Made by a program: the position numbers and the translations under genes. 5,489 bases of DNA from Clostridiaceae bacterium. GTDB taxonomy: Bacteria; Bacillota_A; Clostridia; Acetivibrionales; Acetivibrionaceae. The stretch is from positions 1 through 5,489 of the forward strand of contig JAAZCB010000390.1 in NCBI GenBank assembly GCA_012513545.1. Direction: 5' to 3'. The number at the start of each line of letters is the position of its first letter. The stretch's first letter is position 1. Below, one piece after another: positions 1 to 5,489 of this stretch. The notes below the pieces were generated by a model. It was not told the DNA's origin. It was given only the letters and a program-made list of their open reading frames with translations, and made no database searches.

Positions 1-1721
1 TAATGTCCAGTTACTTCATCCTTTGTAGCATAATTGAAAAGATATATTGTATTCTTCCTTTCGAATCCGTTTTCACTCGTCAGGTCATACAAAAACCTTT
101 CAAAATGCACTTTATTGATTATTTTTTTAGCAGGCTGACCTTTAAATTGCGGAAGATATGACATAATATTATCTTCCTCCTTTAAAAAGGCAAAACAGTC
201 TTCCCTGAAGGCTTTGGCAGAATCCCTGCAAAGACCTGCCGGCAGATTGTTTGTATTATCCGATATCATAAAATCAAACTTTAATAATTCTTTTAGTAGT
301 TCGGAGTTGACCTTAAGCTGCATTTTCTCAGTGAACTCCAACAGGATGGAATAAAGCTCCCTGCTTGATATGGAGCGTTCAATACAGCCCATTTCCCGGT
401 AATAGCTGTAAAGGCACTCATAGAATTCAAAGGGTGAGTCAAAACAGTTATCTATGACAAACCTTAAAGACAACTTAAATCTTCCCGAATTATAATACCG
501 CTCGACGAGGTCTTCAATGCCTTTAAGTGTCATAATTTCCCCGAAGCCTATCCGGCTGTTTGAAAGCACCTCATAGGGCCGATATTCCCTGAATTCATAT
601 CCGAATTTACTACAGTCCTTTCTAATGCCCGAGCCTTTCAGCAGTTTTAAAAAGCCCAGCTGGAGCTTATGAGGCATAAGCCTGTAAACATCGTCAAAGG
701 ACTTCTTAAAAGAGTTGTAATCCTCGTGCGGCAGGCCGGCAATCAGATCAAGATGAATATGAATGTTTTTTTGTTCAGTTATTCTATTTACATAATAAAA
801 AACCTTTTCAAGATCGGTCTTTCTGTTTACCGCCTGAAGTGTCAAGGTATTGGTAGACTGAATGCCAATTTCCAGTTGTATCATCCCATGGGGAGCATCT
901 GAAAGAATTTCAAGCATTTCCTCATCAAAAAGGTCTGCTGCCGCTTCAAAGTGGAACCTGGTTTCTTTGGAATTATCTATAACAAACCTTAAAATTTCCT
1001 TCGCTCTTTCCTTGCTGCAATTAAAGGTTCTGTCAACGAACTTGACCAGAGCTGTTCCTGCATTAATTATGCGTAAAAGTTCTTCCTTCACCCTGTCTAT
1101 TGAAAAATATCTGACGCCGTTATAGGTTGAAGAAATGCAATAGGAGCACGAAAAAGGACACCCTCTTGAGGATTCGTAATATATAATTTTACCTTTTGAA
1201 AATTTCAGCATATCTTCTGTATAAGGAGAAGGAATTGAATTCAGATCGCCGATTAGCGCCAAGGATGCATTACCCGTTACCTGTCCTTTTTCTCTGTAGC
1301 ATAGCCCGCCAATATCCTTTAATTCAACATAAGGGTCCTGGAAAGACTTAAGTAAAAGCCTGAAGGACTCTTCGCCTTCTCCTGACAAAACAAAATCAAC
1401 ACTTTTATACTTGTTAAGTATATCGAAGGGATCGAAGGAAACTTCCGGGCCACCTAAAACTATTCTTATACCAGGTGAAACTTTTTTTAAGTTATCAACT
1501 ACCTTGATAACCTCGTCAAAATTCCATATATAGCATGAAAAGGCAGCAACATCGCATTTTTCTTCGTATATTTTTCTTAATACAGAATCGGTATAATCAT
1601 TTATGGTATATTCTACAACTTTTATTTCTCCAAAGCTGTCACCGCAGCTTGCTTTTAAATACCAGGGTGCAAGCGAAGAATGTATATATCTTGAATTTAT
1701 TGCAATTAATAACGTTTTCAT
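1..1721 (-). CDS. B12-binding-domain radical SAM protein, DUF4080 type (C-terminus cut by window edge)
   Basis: An open frame of 573 codons runs from ATG at 1721 to the left edge without a stop. The start is supported by GGAAGGA (1729-1735), 7 nt upstream. Residues 1-150 resemble the cobalamin-binding-like Rossmann domain of B12-binding radical SAM proteins: an INSRYIHSS segment at 8-16 and GGPEVS at 90-95. I see no classical DxHxxG cobalamin ligand motif, so B12 binding is uncertain. The radical SAM core follows, with the [4Fe-4S]/SAM motif CPFSCSYC (C188, C192, C195), EIGIQS at 284-289 and AGLPHED from about 328. Residues from about 370 match my memory of the DUF4080 C-terminal domain. Family members are cytoplasmic proteins that cleave SAM reductively; the substrate is unknown. 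The gene lies 61 bp downstream of the carboxypeptidase on the same strand, so cotranscription is possible. The two bases left after the last full codon are TA, so the stop may be very near. Confidence 0.9.
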   Translation of the reverse strand, partial: MKTLLIAINSRYIHSSLAPWYLKASCGDSFGEIKVVEYTINDYTDSVLRKIYEEKCDVAAFSCYIWNFDEVIKVVDNLKKVSPGIRIVLGGPEVSFDPFDILNKYKSVDFVLSGEGEESFRLLLKSFQDPYVELKDIGGLCYREKGQVTGNASLALIGDLNSIPSPYTEDMLKFSKGKIIYYESSRGCPFSCSYCISSTYNGVRYFSIDRVKEELLRIINAGTALVKFVDRTFNCSKERAKEILRFVIDNSKETRFHFEAAADLFDEEMLEILSDAPHGMIQLEIGIQSTNTLTLQAVNRKTDLEKVFYYVNRITEQKNIHIHLDLIAGLPHEDYNSFKKSFDDVYRLMPHKLQLGFLKLLKGSGIRKDCSKFGYEFREYRPYEVLSNSRIGFGEIMTLKGIEDLVERYYNSGRFKLSLRFVIDNCFDSPFEFYECLYSYYREMGCIERSISSRELYSILLEFTEKMQLKVNSELLKELLKFDFMISDNTNNLPAGLCRDSAKAFREDCFAFLKEEDNIMSYLPQFKGQPAKKIINKVHFERFLYDLTSENGFERKNTIYLFNYATKDEVTGH

Positions 1722-1728
1722 TTGTACG

Positions 1729-1735
1729 TCCTTCC
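1729..1735 (-). promoter_or_regulatory. Ribosome binding site of the radical SAM gene
   Basis: On the minus strand this reads GGAAGGA, followed by 7 nt and ATG at 1721. It fixes the start of the radical SAM protein. A weak AT-only inverted repeat (1738-1744 with 1751-1757) lies just upstream. Confidence 0.7.
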
Positions 1736-1782
1736 GGTATCTTTCAAAAAAAAGATAATTTTAATGTATCTATTATTATAAA

Positions 1783-3006
1783 TCAACTGTTAGTCTTCAT
1801 CAATCTGTACCATATATTTATTATCTCGCTCCAGTAGTCCGTAAAACCTTTAACCGGTATATCTTCACTTGTTTTTACAGCCGTTTGGGCGATTACCTTC
1901 CCGTCAACACTGAATTTAATACAGCCTGTCTCAATATCTTTGTATACAGGTGCATTCAAAACATCAAACACCTCTATTTCCTTAACAAGGTTTTCCCTTT
2001 CTTCAAGCGTCAAAGGCATTTCCAATTCCTCCATAGCTGCTACACGTACATACCTTTTTATGCCTTTCTTAACCTCTATCTTTGCTATTTCCTGGTCTTT
2101 TTCAATTATCCTGAAGGGTTTATAATTATCGAAACAGTAATCCAGTATTGCCTTACTGCTTTGTGCCCTTGTTGCCCTGCTTGAACAATTGAGCACCACC
2201 GAAATAATTCTGAAATTATTTCGGGTGGCAGAAGTAACAAGGCATCTTCCGGCTTTTCCGGTGTAGCCTGTTTTGACGCCGTCAGCACCTTTGTACAGGC
2301 TAAGCATTTCATTTGTAGTATTAAGGCTTCTGTCTTTTATAGCCATGCTCTGGGTCCCCACAATCTTTGAAAAAACAGGATTTTTCAGTGCATACCTGGT
2401 AATTTCAGCAAGCTCTGCAGCCGTAGAATAGTGTCCCTCTTCGTCAAGTCCATGAGGTGTTACAAAGGCTGTGTTTTTTAAGCCTAGTTGTTTTGCCTTT
2501 TCGTTCATCATAGATACGAAATTTTCCACAGTCCCTCCAATATGCTCTGCAACGGCTATAGCAGCATCATTTCCAGACTTCAGCATTACACCATATAGAA
2601 GCTCCCTTAATGAAAGCTCTTCTCCTGCCCTTAATTTTATGGTAGACCCCCATATGCTTGCAGCCCTTTTGCTAACCTTGACCTTGTCCTCAAGGTTTCC
2701 GTTTTCAATTGCTATAATGGCAGTCATTATCTTGGTAGTACTAGCTATTGATTTTCTTGCATATGCGTTTTTATTGTACAAAATTCTACCACTCTTCATA
2801 TCCATAACTACTGCGGCACCTGCTTCAATTTTAGGAGTTGCTGCTGTACTCTCGGCACTACTCCTGGTAAATATTTCAACAATCGGCTCATCTTCGGCAA
2901 GTTCATCTGTAAAAACCAGTTCGCAGGGTAAAATAACAAATAAAACACAAATGATAATTATCAGTGTTCTTTTTAGGGTTGTCTTTAAGGTTGTTTTAAT
3001 TATCAA
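1783..3006 (-). CDS. Serine-type D-alanyl-D-alanine carboxypeptidase (peptidase S11, DacF/PBP5-like)
   Basis: This enzyme removes the terminal D-Ala from peptidoglycan pentapeptides outside the membrane and so limits cross-linking. With the TTG start at 3006 it has 407 residues, normal for the family. A basic segment (K4-R13) and a hydrophobic stretch (about 15-27, LIIIICVLFVILP) form a signal peptide; its cleavage site is unclear and the cysteine after ILP does not fit a lipobox. The catalytic domain spans about 57-288, with SxxK as S89-TT-K92 (nucleophile and base), SxN as S144-G-N146, PHGLDEEGHYS around 184, and KTG at 245-247. Residues from about 297 to 380 fit the beta-rich PBP5 C-terminal domain, and 388-403 (FTDYWSEIINIWYRLM) fits the amphipathic membrane anchor. 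GTG at 3015 would add three residues but lies 1 nt from the ribosome binding site, so TTG is preferred. DacF is the nearest named relative by type; a specific role in sporulation or vegetative growth cannot be read from the protein. Confidence 0.95.
   Translation of the reverse strand: MIIKTTLKTTLKRTLIIIICVLFVILPCELVFTDELAEDEPIVEIFTRSSAESTAATPKIEAGAAVVMDMKSGRILYNKNAYARKSIASTTKIMTAIIAIENGNLEDKVKVSKRAASIWGSTIKLRAGEELSLRELLYGVMLKSGNDAAIAVAEHIGGTVENFVSMMNEKAKQLGLKNTAFVTPHGLDEEGHYSTAAELAEITRYALKNPVFSKIVGTQSMAIKDRSLNTTNEMLSLYKGADGVKTGYTGKAGRCLVTSATRNNFRIISVVLNCSSRATRAQSSKAILDYCFDNYKPFRIIEKDQEIAKIEVKKGIKRYVRVAAMEELEMPLTLEERENLVKEIEVFDVLNAPVYKDIETGCIKFSVDGKVIAQTAVKTSEDIPVKGFTDYWSEIINIWYRLMKTNS
2196..2228 (-). 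repeat. Strong imperfect inverted repeat (hairpin) inside the carboxypeptidase gene
   Basis: Left arm CCACCGAAATAATT (2196-2209) pairs with right arm AATTATTTCGGGTGG (2214-2228) around a 4-nt loop (CTGA). This gives 14 base pairs with one bulged G. It encodes part of the TRNNFRIISVVL segment just after the KTG region. No T-run follows on either strand, so it is not an intrinsic terminator. It may be a chance result of codon choice or a structured element in the mRNA. Confidence 0.6.
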
Positions 3007-3010
3007 TCCA

Positions 3011-3020
3011 ATCACATCCT
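3011..3020 (-). promoter_or_regulatory. Ribosome binding site deciding the TTG start of the carboxypeptidase
   Basis: The minus strand reads AGGATGTGAT, which matches 9 of 10 bases of the extended anti-Shine-Dalgarno complement AGGAGGTGAT. The AGGATG core ends 8 nt before TTG at 3006, a normal spacing. The GTG at 3015 lies inside this site and cannot use it. An out-of-frame ATG at 3017 also lies inside it and is followed at once by TGA. Confidence 0.6.
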
Positions 3021-3054
3021 GGTATCAGAGTTAAAAACAGTACAATCTAAGGCG

Positions 3055-3082
3055 ATGTTATAAATATATGACAGTTGTGCAA
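3055..3082 (-). promoter_or_regulatory. Possible sigma-A-type promoter for the carboxypeptidase
   Basis: On the minus strand TTGCAC (3077-3082), a 16-bp spacer and TAACAT (3055-3060) resemble -35 and -10 boxes. Transcription would start near 3048, leaving an untranslated leader of about 40 nt. The -10 box is weak and the spacer one base short of the optimum, so this is only a candidate. Confidence 0.3.
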
Positions 3083-3084
3083 GG

Positions 3085-3112
3085 TTTATACCGCATAGCA
3101 AAAACGATATAC
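3085..3112 (-). promoter_or_regulatory. Possible forespore (sigma-F/G-like) promoter for the carboxypeptidase
   Basis: On the minus strand GTATA (3108-3112), a 14-bp spacer and CGGTATAAA (3085-3093) loosely resemble the GYATA and GGnnAnA elements of sigma-F promoters in spore formers. The dacF gene of Bacillus subtilis is expressed in the forespore, which makes this worth recording. The match is partial and could be chance in AT-rich DNA. Confidence 0.15.
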
Positions 3113-3149
3113 GGGCTGCATCAAAACAAATTTTATATTTTATTCATTA

Positions 3150-3183
3150 TTGACTTTTAATTGTAAATATTAAGTTATATAAT
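3150..3183 (+). promoter_or_regulatory. Probable promoter of the glycosyltransferase
   Basis: TTGACT at 3150-3155 matches the -35 consensus in 5 of 6 bases. The -10 region is ambiguous: GTTATA (3174-3179) or TTATAT (3175-3180) give spacers of 18 or 19 bp, whereas a perfect TATAAT at 3178-3183 would need a 22-bp spacer. Transcription would start around 3186-3190, about 50 nt before the ATG. The surrounding DNA is very AT-rich, as is common for promoters in this kind of genome. Confidence 0.45.
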
Positions 3184-3238
3184 ATATCTTGTTCTACTAA
3201 AAATAACAATAGACCAAGTACCCTTCCAAGGAGGTAAT

Positions 3239-4459
3239 ATGATAAAAAATATATTGATTATATCTTCAGACTTTACAGGGCATGGCCATAAAAGCATCAC
3301 AGAATCACTATCGGAGAAATTCTCATTACATCCTGACGTAAAATTGCATGTTGTGGATGGGTTTACCCTCTCAGGAAATATGGGACTTAGAATCGGCAAG
3401 TTATATGGTCCCGTTACAAGAAATGCCAAGGAATTATGGAAAATGGGATGGGAATTGTCCTTAAGGAAACCATCTCTTGTGAACGATTTCATTGAATTAA
3501 CAACCCGTGATAATTTTATAGAACTCTTAAAACGCATAAAACCTGATTTAATTCTCTCGGTACATCCGAATTTTAACGGTTCTCTTCTTAATATTCTTGA
3601 AGATTACGGTATTAAAATACCCTTTGTAACCCTGATTGCAGATCTTGTCAGTATAAGCCCTCTTTGGGCTGATCCCAGAGTTGATTATATTATATGTCCT
3701 ACAAAGGAATCAAAATATAAATGCCTCGAATTCGGAGTATCAGAATCGAAGCTTATAGTGATCGGATTTCCTGTAAGGCAGAAATTCATTCAGCACTTAA
3801 ACGATACATCGAAGGAAAACAAAGCAAATGCTCAGTATACCGGCAACAGACCTTTGGAATGCCTTATTATGAGTGGTGGAGAAGGGTCAGGAAATATGAG
3901 CAGAGTAGCTAAAATACTTCTGAAAAACTTCGACTGCCATGTTAAGATTGTTGCAGGACGTAATAAAATTCTCAAAAGAAGGCTTGAAAAAAATTTATAT
4001 GAAAGATTCGGTGACAGGGTCGAGGTATTCGGTTTTTCTGAAAATATCCAGGATTTGATGCTGTCCTCAGATATAGCTGTGACCAGGGGCAGCCCCAACG
4101 TTATGATGGAGGCGGTAGCATGCAATGTTCCTCTTATTATAACAGGAAATCTTCCAGGTCAGGAGGAAGGCAATCCCGGATACCTTTTAAAACATAATCT
4201 TGGGGTTGTTTGCAAGGAGTTGAGAGACTTAAGGTCAATAGTAAGTGAATTGCTTTCAAGTAATGCATACAAGCTCAACAAAATAAAAAAGTCACAAAGA
4301 GAGTTTCTTAATCCGAACATTGCCAAGGAAATTGTTGACTTTCTCTTAAAGATTGAGAATAAAGAACCGCTCATTATACCCAACGATATACCCAGATTAT
4401 GGGATTTCGGAAAAAAGATGGGCATATCTAGAAAAATAACCATAAAAAGACATAAGTAA
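3239..4459 (+). CDS. Glycosyltransferase, MGDG synthase / processive diacylglycerol glucosyltransferase-like
   Basis: This 406-residue protein probably transfers a sugar from a nucleotide-sugar donor to a membrane lipid such as diacylglycerol, acting at the inner face of the membrane; donor and acceptor are inferred from the family. AAGGAGG at 3228-3234 lies 4 nt before the ATG. The N-terminal half fits the MGDG synthase domain: ISSDFTGHGHKS at 8-19 resembles the GGGH loop of these enzymes, and SVHPNFNG is at 107-114. GFPVR at 176-180 closes this half. The C-terminal half (about 205-345) fits the GT28 C-terminal domain: SGGEGSG at 212-218, AGRN at 239-242, FGFSENIQDLM around 264-274, and the donor-site region with TRGSP at 282-286, EAVACNVP at 291-298 and PGQEEGN at 306-312. 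Relatives as I recall usually have a TKPG/TKAGG-type motif where this has TRGSP. There is no signal peptide or transmembrane helix. It is divergent from the carboxypeptidase, suggesting an envelope role. It stands alone before a strong terminator. Confidence 0.88.
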   Translation: MIKNILIISSDFTGHGHKSITESLSEKFSLHPDVKLHVVDGFTLSGNMGLRIGKLYGPVTRNAKELWKMGWELSLRKPSLVNDFIELTTRDNFIELLKRIKPDLILSVHPNFNGSLLNILEDYGIKIPFVTLIADLVSISPLWADPRVDYIICPTKESKYKCLEFGVSESKLIVIGFPVRQKFIQHLNDTSKENKANAQYTGNRPLECLIMSGGEGSGNMSRVAKILLKNFDCHVKIVAGRNKILKRRLEKNLYERFGDRVEVFGFSENIQDLMLSSDIAVTRGSPNVMMEAVACNVPLIITGNLPGQEEGNPGYLLKHNLGVVCKELRDLRSIVSELLSSNAYKLNKIKKSQREFLNPNIAKEIVDFLLKIENKEPLIIPNDIPRLWDFGKKMGISRKITIKRHK

Positions 4460-4478
4460 TACTGATAAAAATAATACT

Positions 4479-4520
4479 AAAAAGGTTCGGTTTTATATTT
4501 TACTAAAACCGAACCTTTTT
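4479..4520. terminator. Bidirectional intrinsic terminator between converging genes
   Basis: AAAAAGGTTCGGTTTTA (4479-4495) and TAAAACCGAACCTTTTT (4504-4520) form a perfect 17-bp stem with an 8-nt loop. The outer A/T pairs supply a T-run on both strands. The site begins 20 bp after the glycosyltransferase stop codon and ends 4 bp after the stop of the converging iron-sulfur gene, so it can serve both. Confidence 0.9.
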
Positions 4521-4523
4521 AAT

Positions 4524-5291
4524 TTAACCTCTGCTTCCATTTATACCAATTCTCACTTTGTTGACAGGTAAATCCTTTCCGCTCCTTTTGAGAGCCAGGT
4601 CAACGGCACGAACTATGCCTGAGCAGCACGGGACCTCCATAAAAGCTACCGTTATACTTTTTAAATTGTTGTTTTGGATTATTTGTGTCAGCTTTTCAAT
4701 ATAAAACTCCAGGTCATCCAGCTTAGGGCAACCTACTACGACAGATTTTCCCTTAAGTAAATCCAGGTGATAGTTTGGATATGAAAAAGGAACACAATCA
4801 GCCGTAACAAGCAGGTCTGAATCTTTAAAGTACGGAGCATTTACCGGAACAAGGCTAAGCTGTACAGGCCATTGACTTAACTGGGGTTTGATTCTTATCT
4901 CAACATCATTGCCGGATACATTCATAGATCCGTTATTGTCTTCAGAGCTTTCCCTATCCTTCAAAACCATCATTCTGCTTCCGGGACACCCTCCTGCGGC
5001 ATGATTGTGGTTTAGCCTGTTCAAATCTTTCTGTTTATCAGCTCTACTTAAACTATTAACATAATTCATTGCTTCTTCTTCATTGAATTCATCCGCTTCC
5101 CTCTCTATAATTTCAAGTGCATCCTGCGGACAGTGCCCGAGGCATGCGCCCAAACCGTCGCAATATGAATCTTTAACCAACTTTGCCTTTCCATTAATTA
5201 TCTGAATTGCACCCTCTGCACAATTTGGCACACACAAACCGCAGCCATTGCATTTTTCTTCATCAATTTTTATTATTTTCCTAACTGCCAT
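4524..5291 (-). CDS. Ferredoxin-type iron-sulfur protein with a cysteine-rich C-terminal domain
   Basis: This is a 255-residue cytoplasmic protein of unknown function, probably in anaerobic electron transfer. ATG at 5291 is chosen because AAAGGAG (5300-5306) lies 8 nt upstream; GTG at 5300 abuts that site. Residues 1-60 form a two-motif ferredoxin domain. The first motif is complete (C14, C17, C20, C24). The second reads C44-DGLGA-C50-LGH-C54-P, with leucine where the second cysteine of CxxCxxCxxxC is expected. A hydrophilic linker (about 65-130) includes GGCPGS with C102. The C-terminal part has ADCVPFSYP (C166), VVGCPKLDD (C188) and VPCCSG (C222, C223), an alpha/beta-like region that may bind another cluster or metal. 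I recall similar stand-alone proteins in many anaerobes, annotated only as 4Fe-4S binding protein. Its short stop-to-terminator distance and its own upstream region suggest a single-gene transcript. Confidence 0.88.
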   Translation of the reverse strand: MAVRKIIKIDEEKCNGCGLCVPNCAEGAIQIINGKAKLVKDSYCDGLGACLGHCPQDALEIIEREADEFNEEEAMNYVNSLSRADKQKDLNRLNHNHAAGGCPGSRMMVLKDRESSEDNNGSMNVSGNDVEIRIKPQLSQWPVQLSLVPVNAPYFKDSDLLVTADCVPFSYPNYHLDLLKGKSVVVGCPKLDDLEFYIEKLTQIIQNNNLKSITVAFMEVPCCSGIVRAVDLALKRSGKDLPVNKVRIGINGSRG

Positions 5292-5299
5292 ATTATTCA

Positions 5300-5306
5300 C
5301 TCCTTT
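5300..5306 (-). promoter_or_regulatory. Ribosome binding site deciding the ATG start of the iron-sulfur protein
   Basis: The minus strand reads AAAGGAG, followed by 8 nt and ATG at 5291. The in-frame GTG at 5300 overlaps the last G of this site, so a start there, which would add three residues, is unlikely. Confidence 0.75.
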
Positions 5307-5367
5307 ATTCTTTAACAGAAAATTTATATTATCTATAATGATTTTAACCTTTTTAAAAAAAATAATC

Positions 5368-5383
5368 TGTGATTTATATCATA
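5368..5383. promoter_or_regulatory. CRP/FNR-like palindrome upstream of the iron-sulfur gene
   Basis: TGTGA-TTTATA-TCATA matches the TGTGA-N6-TCACA consensus of CRP/FNR-family regulators at 9 of 10 half-site bases with exact 6-bp spacing. It lies about 77 bp before the ATG at 5291. Regulation of an iron-sulfur protein by such a factor would make sense in an anaerobe, but the palindrome is AT-rich and could be chance. No clear -35/-10 pair was identified nearby; GATAAT-like sequence lies between this site and the gene, without a good -35. Confidence 0.4.
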
Positions 5384-5419
5384 CATATAAGTGTTATTTT
5401 ACACACAAAATATAACGAA

Positions 5420-5460
5420 GAAAAAAAGAGTGGAAACTCATTTAGTAAAACTTTCTACTC
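5420..5460 (-). terminator. Probable intrinsic terminator of a gene lying right of the window
   Basis: On the minus strand GAGTAGAAA (5452-5460) pairs with TTTCCACTC (5428-5436), nine positions with one A-C mismatch and a 15-nt loop. Seven T residues (5421-5427) follow directly. On the plus strand the mismatch becomes a G-T wobble, but there is no T-run after the stem, so termination of leftward transcription is the likely role. The long loop and mismatch make it weaker than the terminator at 4479-4520. Confidence 0.45.
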
Positions 5461-5489
5461 ATAATCATCTTCCTTTTTGAAAAAAATAA
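5455..5489 (-). CDS. Possible last codons of a gene entering from the right edge
   Basis: One minus-strand frame is open from the right edge and ends IFFKKEDDYE with TAG at 5455-5457, overlapping the first arm of the terminator at 5428-5460. A hydrophilic, acidic tail just before a terminator is typical of a gene end. With about 11 codons visible this is only a suggestion. Another frame, ending at a TAA a little further left, is also open and codes for MIMSRKFY before the stop. No product can be named. Confidence 0.25.
   Translation of the reverse strand, partial: IFFKKEDDYE

Noticed and set aside
862..1125. Plus-strand open frame of 87 codons
   Set aside because: It lies wholly opposite the radical SAM core (between the CxxxCxxC and GIQS regions), has no good ribosome binding site and its composition looks like an antisense shadow.
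1738..1757. Inverted repeat TATCTTT / AAAGATA between the carboxypeptidase and the radical SAM gene
   Set aside because: The stem is only 7 bp with a single G-C pair, and no T-run follows in the direction of transcription. It does not support a terminator.
2471..3034. Plus-strand open frame of 187 codons
   Set aside because: It is antisense to the carboxypeptidase, including its catalytic SxxK and SxN motifs. The hydrophobic translation follows from reading the complement of a charged protein.
3175..3537. Minus-strand open frame of 120 codons
   Set aside because: It overlaps the glycosyltransferase start and its promoter region on the opposite strand, with no family resemblance.
5391..5406. 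GTGTTATTTTACACAC, resembling a second operator half-palindrome
   Set aside because: Only the outer GTGT/ACAC bases pair. It does not fit the Rex or CRP/FNR consensus well enough to list.
1..5489. Search for mobile elements, CRISPR arrays, tRNA, rRNA and riboswitches
   Set aside because: No transposase-like protein, regular direct repeat, cloverleaf or recognisable riboswitch was seen. Genes fill nearly all of the window and the gaps are short (under 240 bp).

Overview
The window looks like chromosomal DNA of a low-GC, Gram-positive anaerobe of the class Clostridia. The reasons are AT-rich composition, strong purine-rich ribosome binding sites with GTG/TTG codons around the starts, a DUF4080-type B12-binding radical SAM protein, an MGDG-synthase-like glycosyltransferase and a cysteine-rich ferredoxin-type protein. 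This assignment comes from gene content and style only; no species can be named.

Layout, left to right. (1) From the left edge to 1721, minus strand: a radical SAM protein with an N-terminal B12-binding-like domain, cut by the window edge near its C-terminus. (2) 1783-3006, minus: a serine-type D-Ala-D-Ala carboxypeptidase (peptidase S11, DacF/PBP5 type) with all three catalytic motifs, 61 bp upstream of the radical SAM gene and in the same direction. (3) 3007-3238: a divergent intergenic region with promoter-like sequences on both strands. (4) 3239-4459, plus: a glycosyltransferase of the MGDG synthase / processive diacylglycerol glucosyltransferase type. (5) 4479-4520: a perfect 17-bp stem-loop with T-runs on both strands, a bidirectional terminator between converging genes. 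(6) 4524-5291, minus: an iron-sulfur protein with one complete and one incomplete [4Fe-4S] motif, plus a cysteine-rich C-terminal domain. (7) 5292-5489: its upstream region, with a CRP/FNR-like palindrome, a probable terminator for a gene lying to the right, and perhaps the last codons of that gene.

Two neighbours concern the cell envelope: the carboxypeptidase trims peptidoglycan stem peptides, and the glycosyltransferase probably glycosylates a membrane lipid. They are divergently transcribed from a shared intergenic region. The radical SAM protein and the ferredoxin-type protein are anaerobic iron-sulfur proteins of unknown substrate. Nothing shows that all four form one pathway. I found no mobile element, CRISPR array, tRNA or rRNA, and no convincing new multi-gene system. 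The points most worth a second look are the altered second cluster motif of the ferredoxin with its CRP/FNR-like site, the strong hairpin inside the carboxypeptidase coding region, and the start codon choices.
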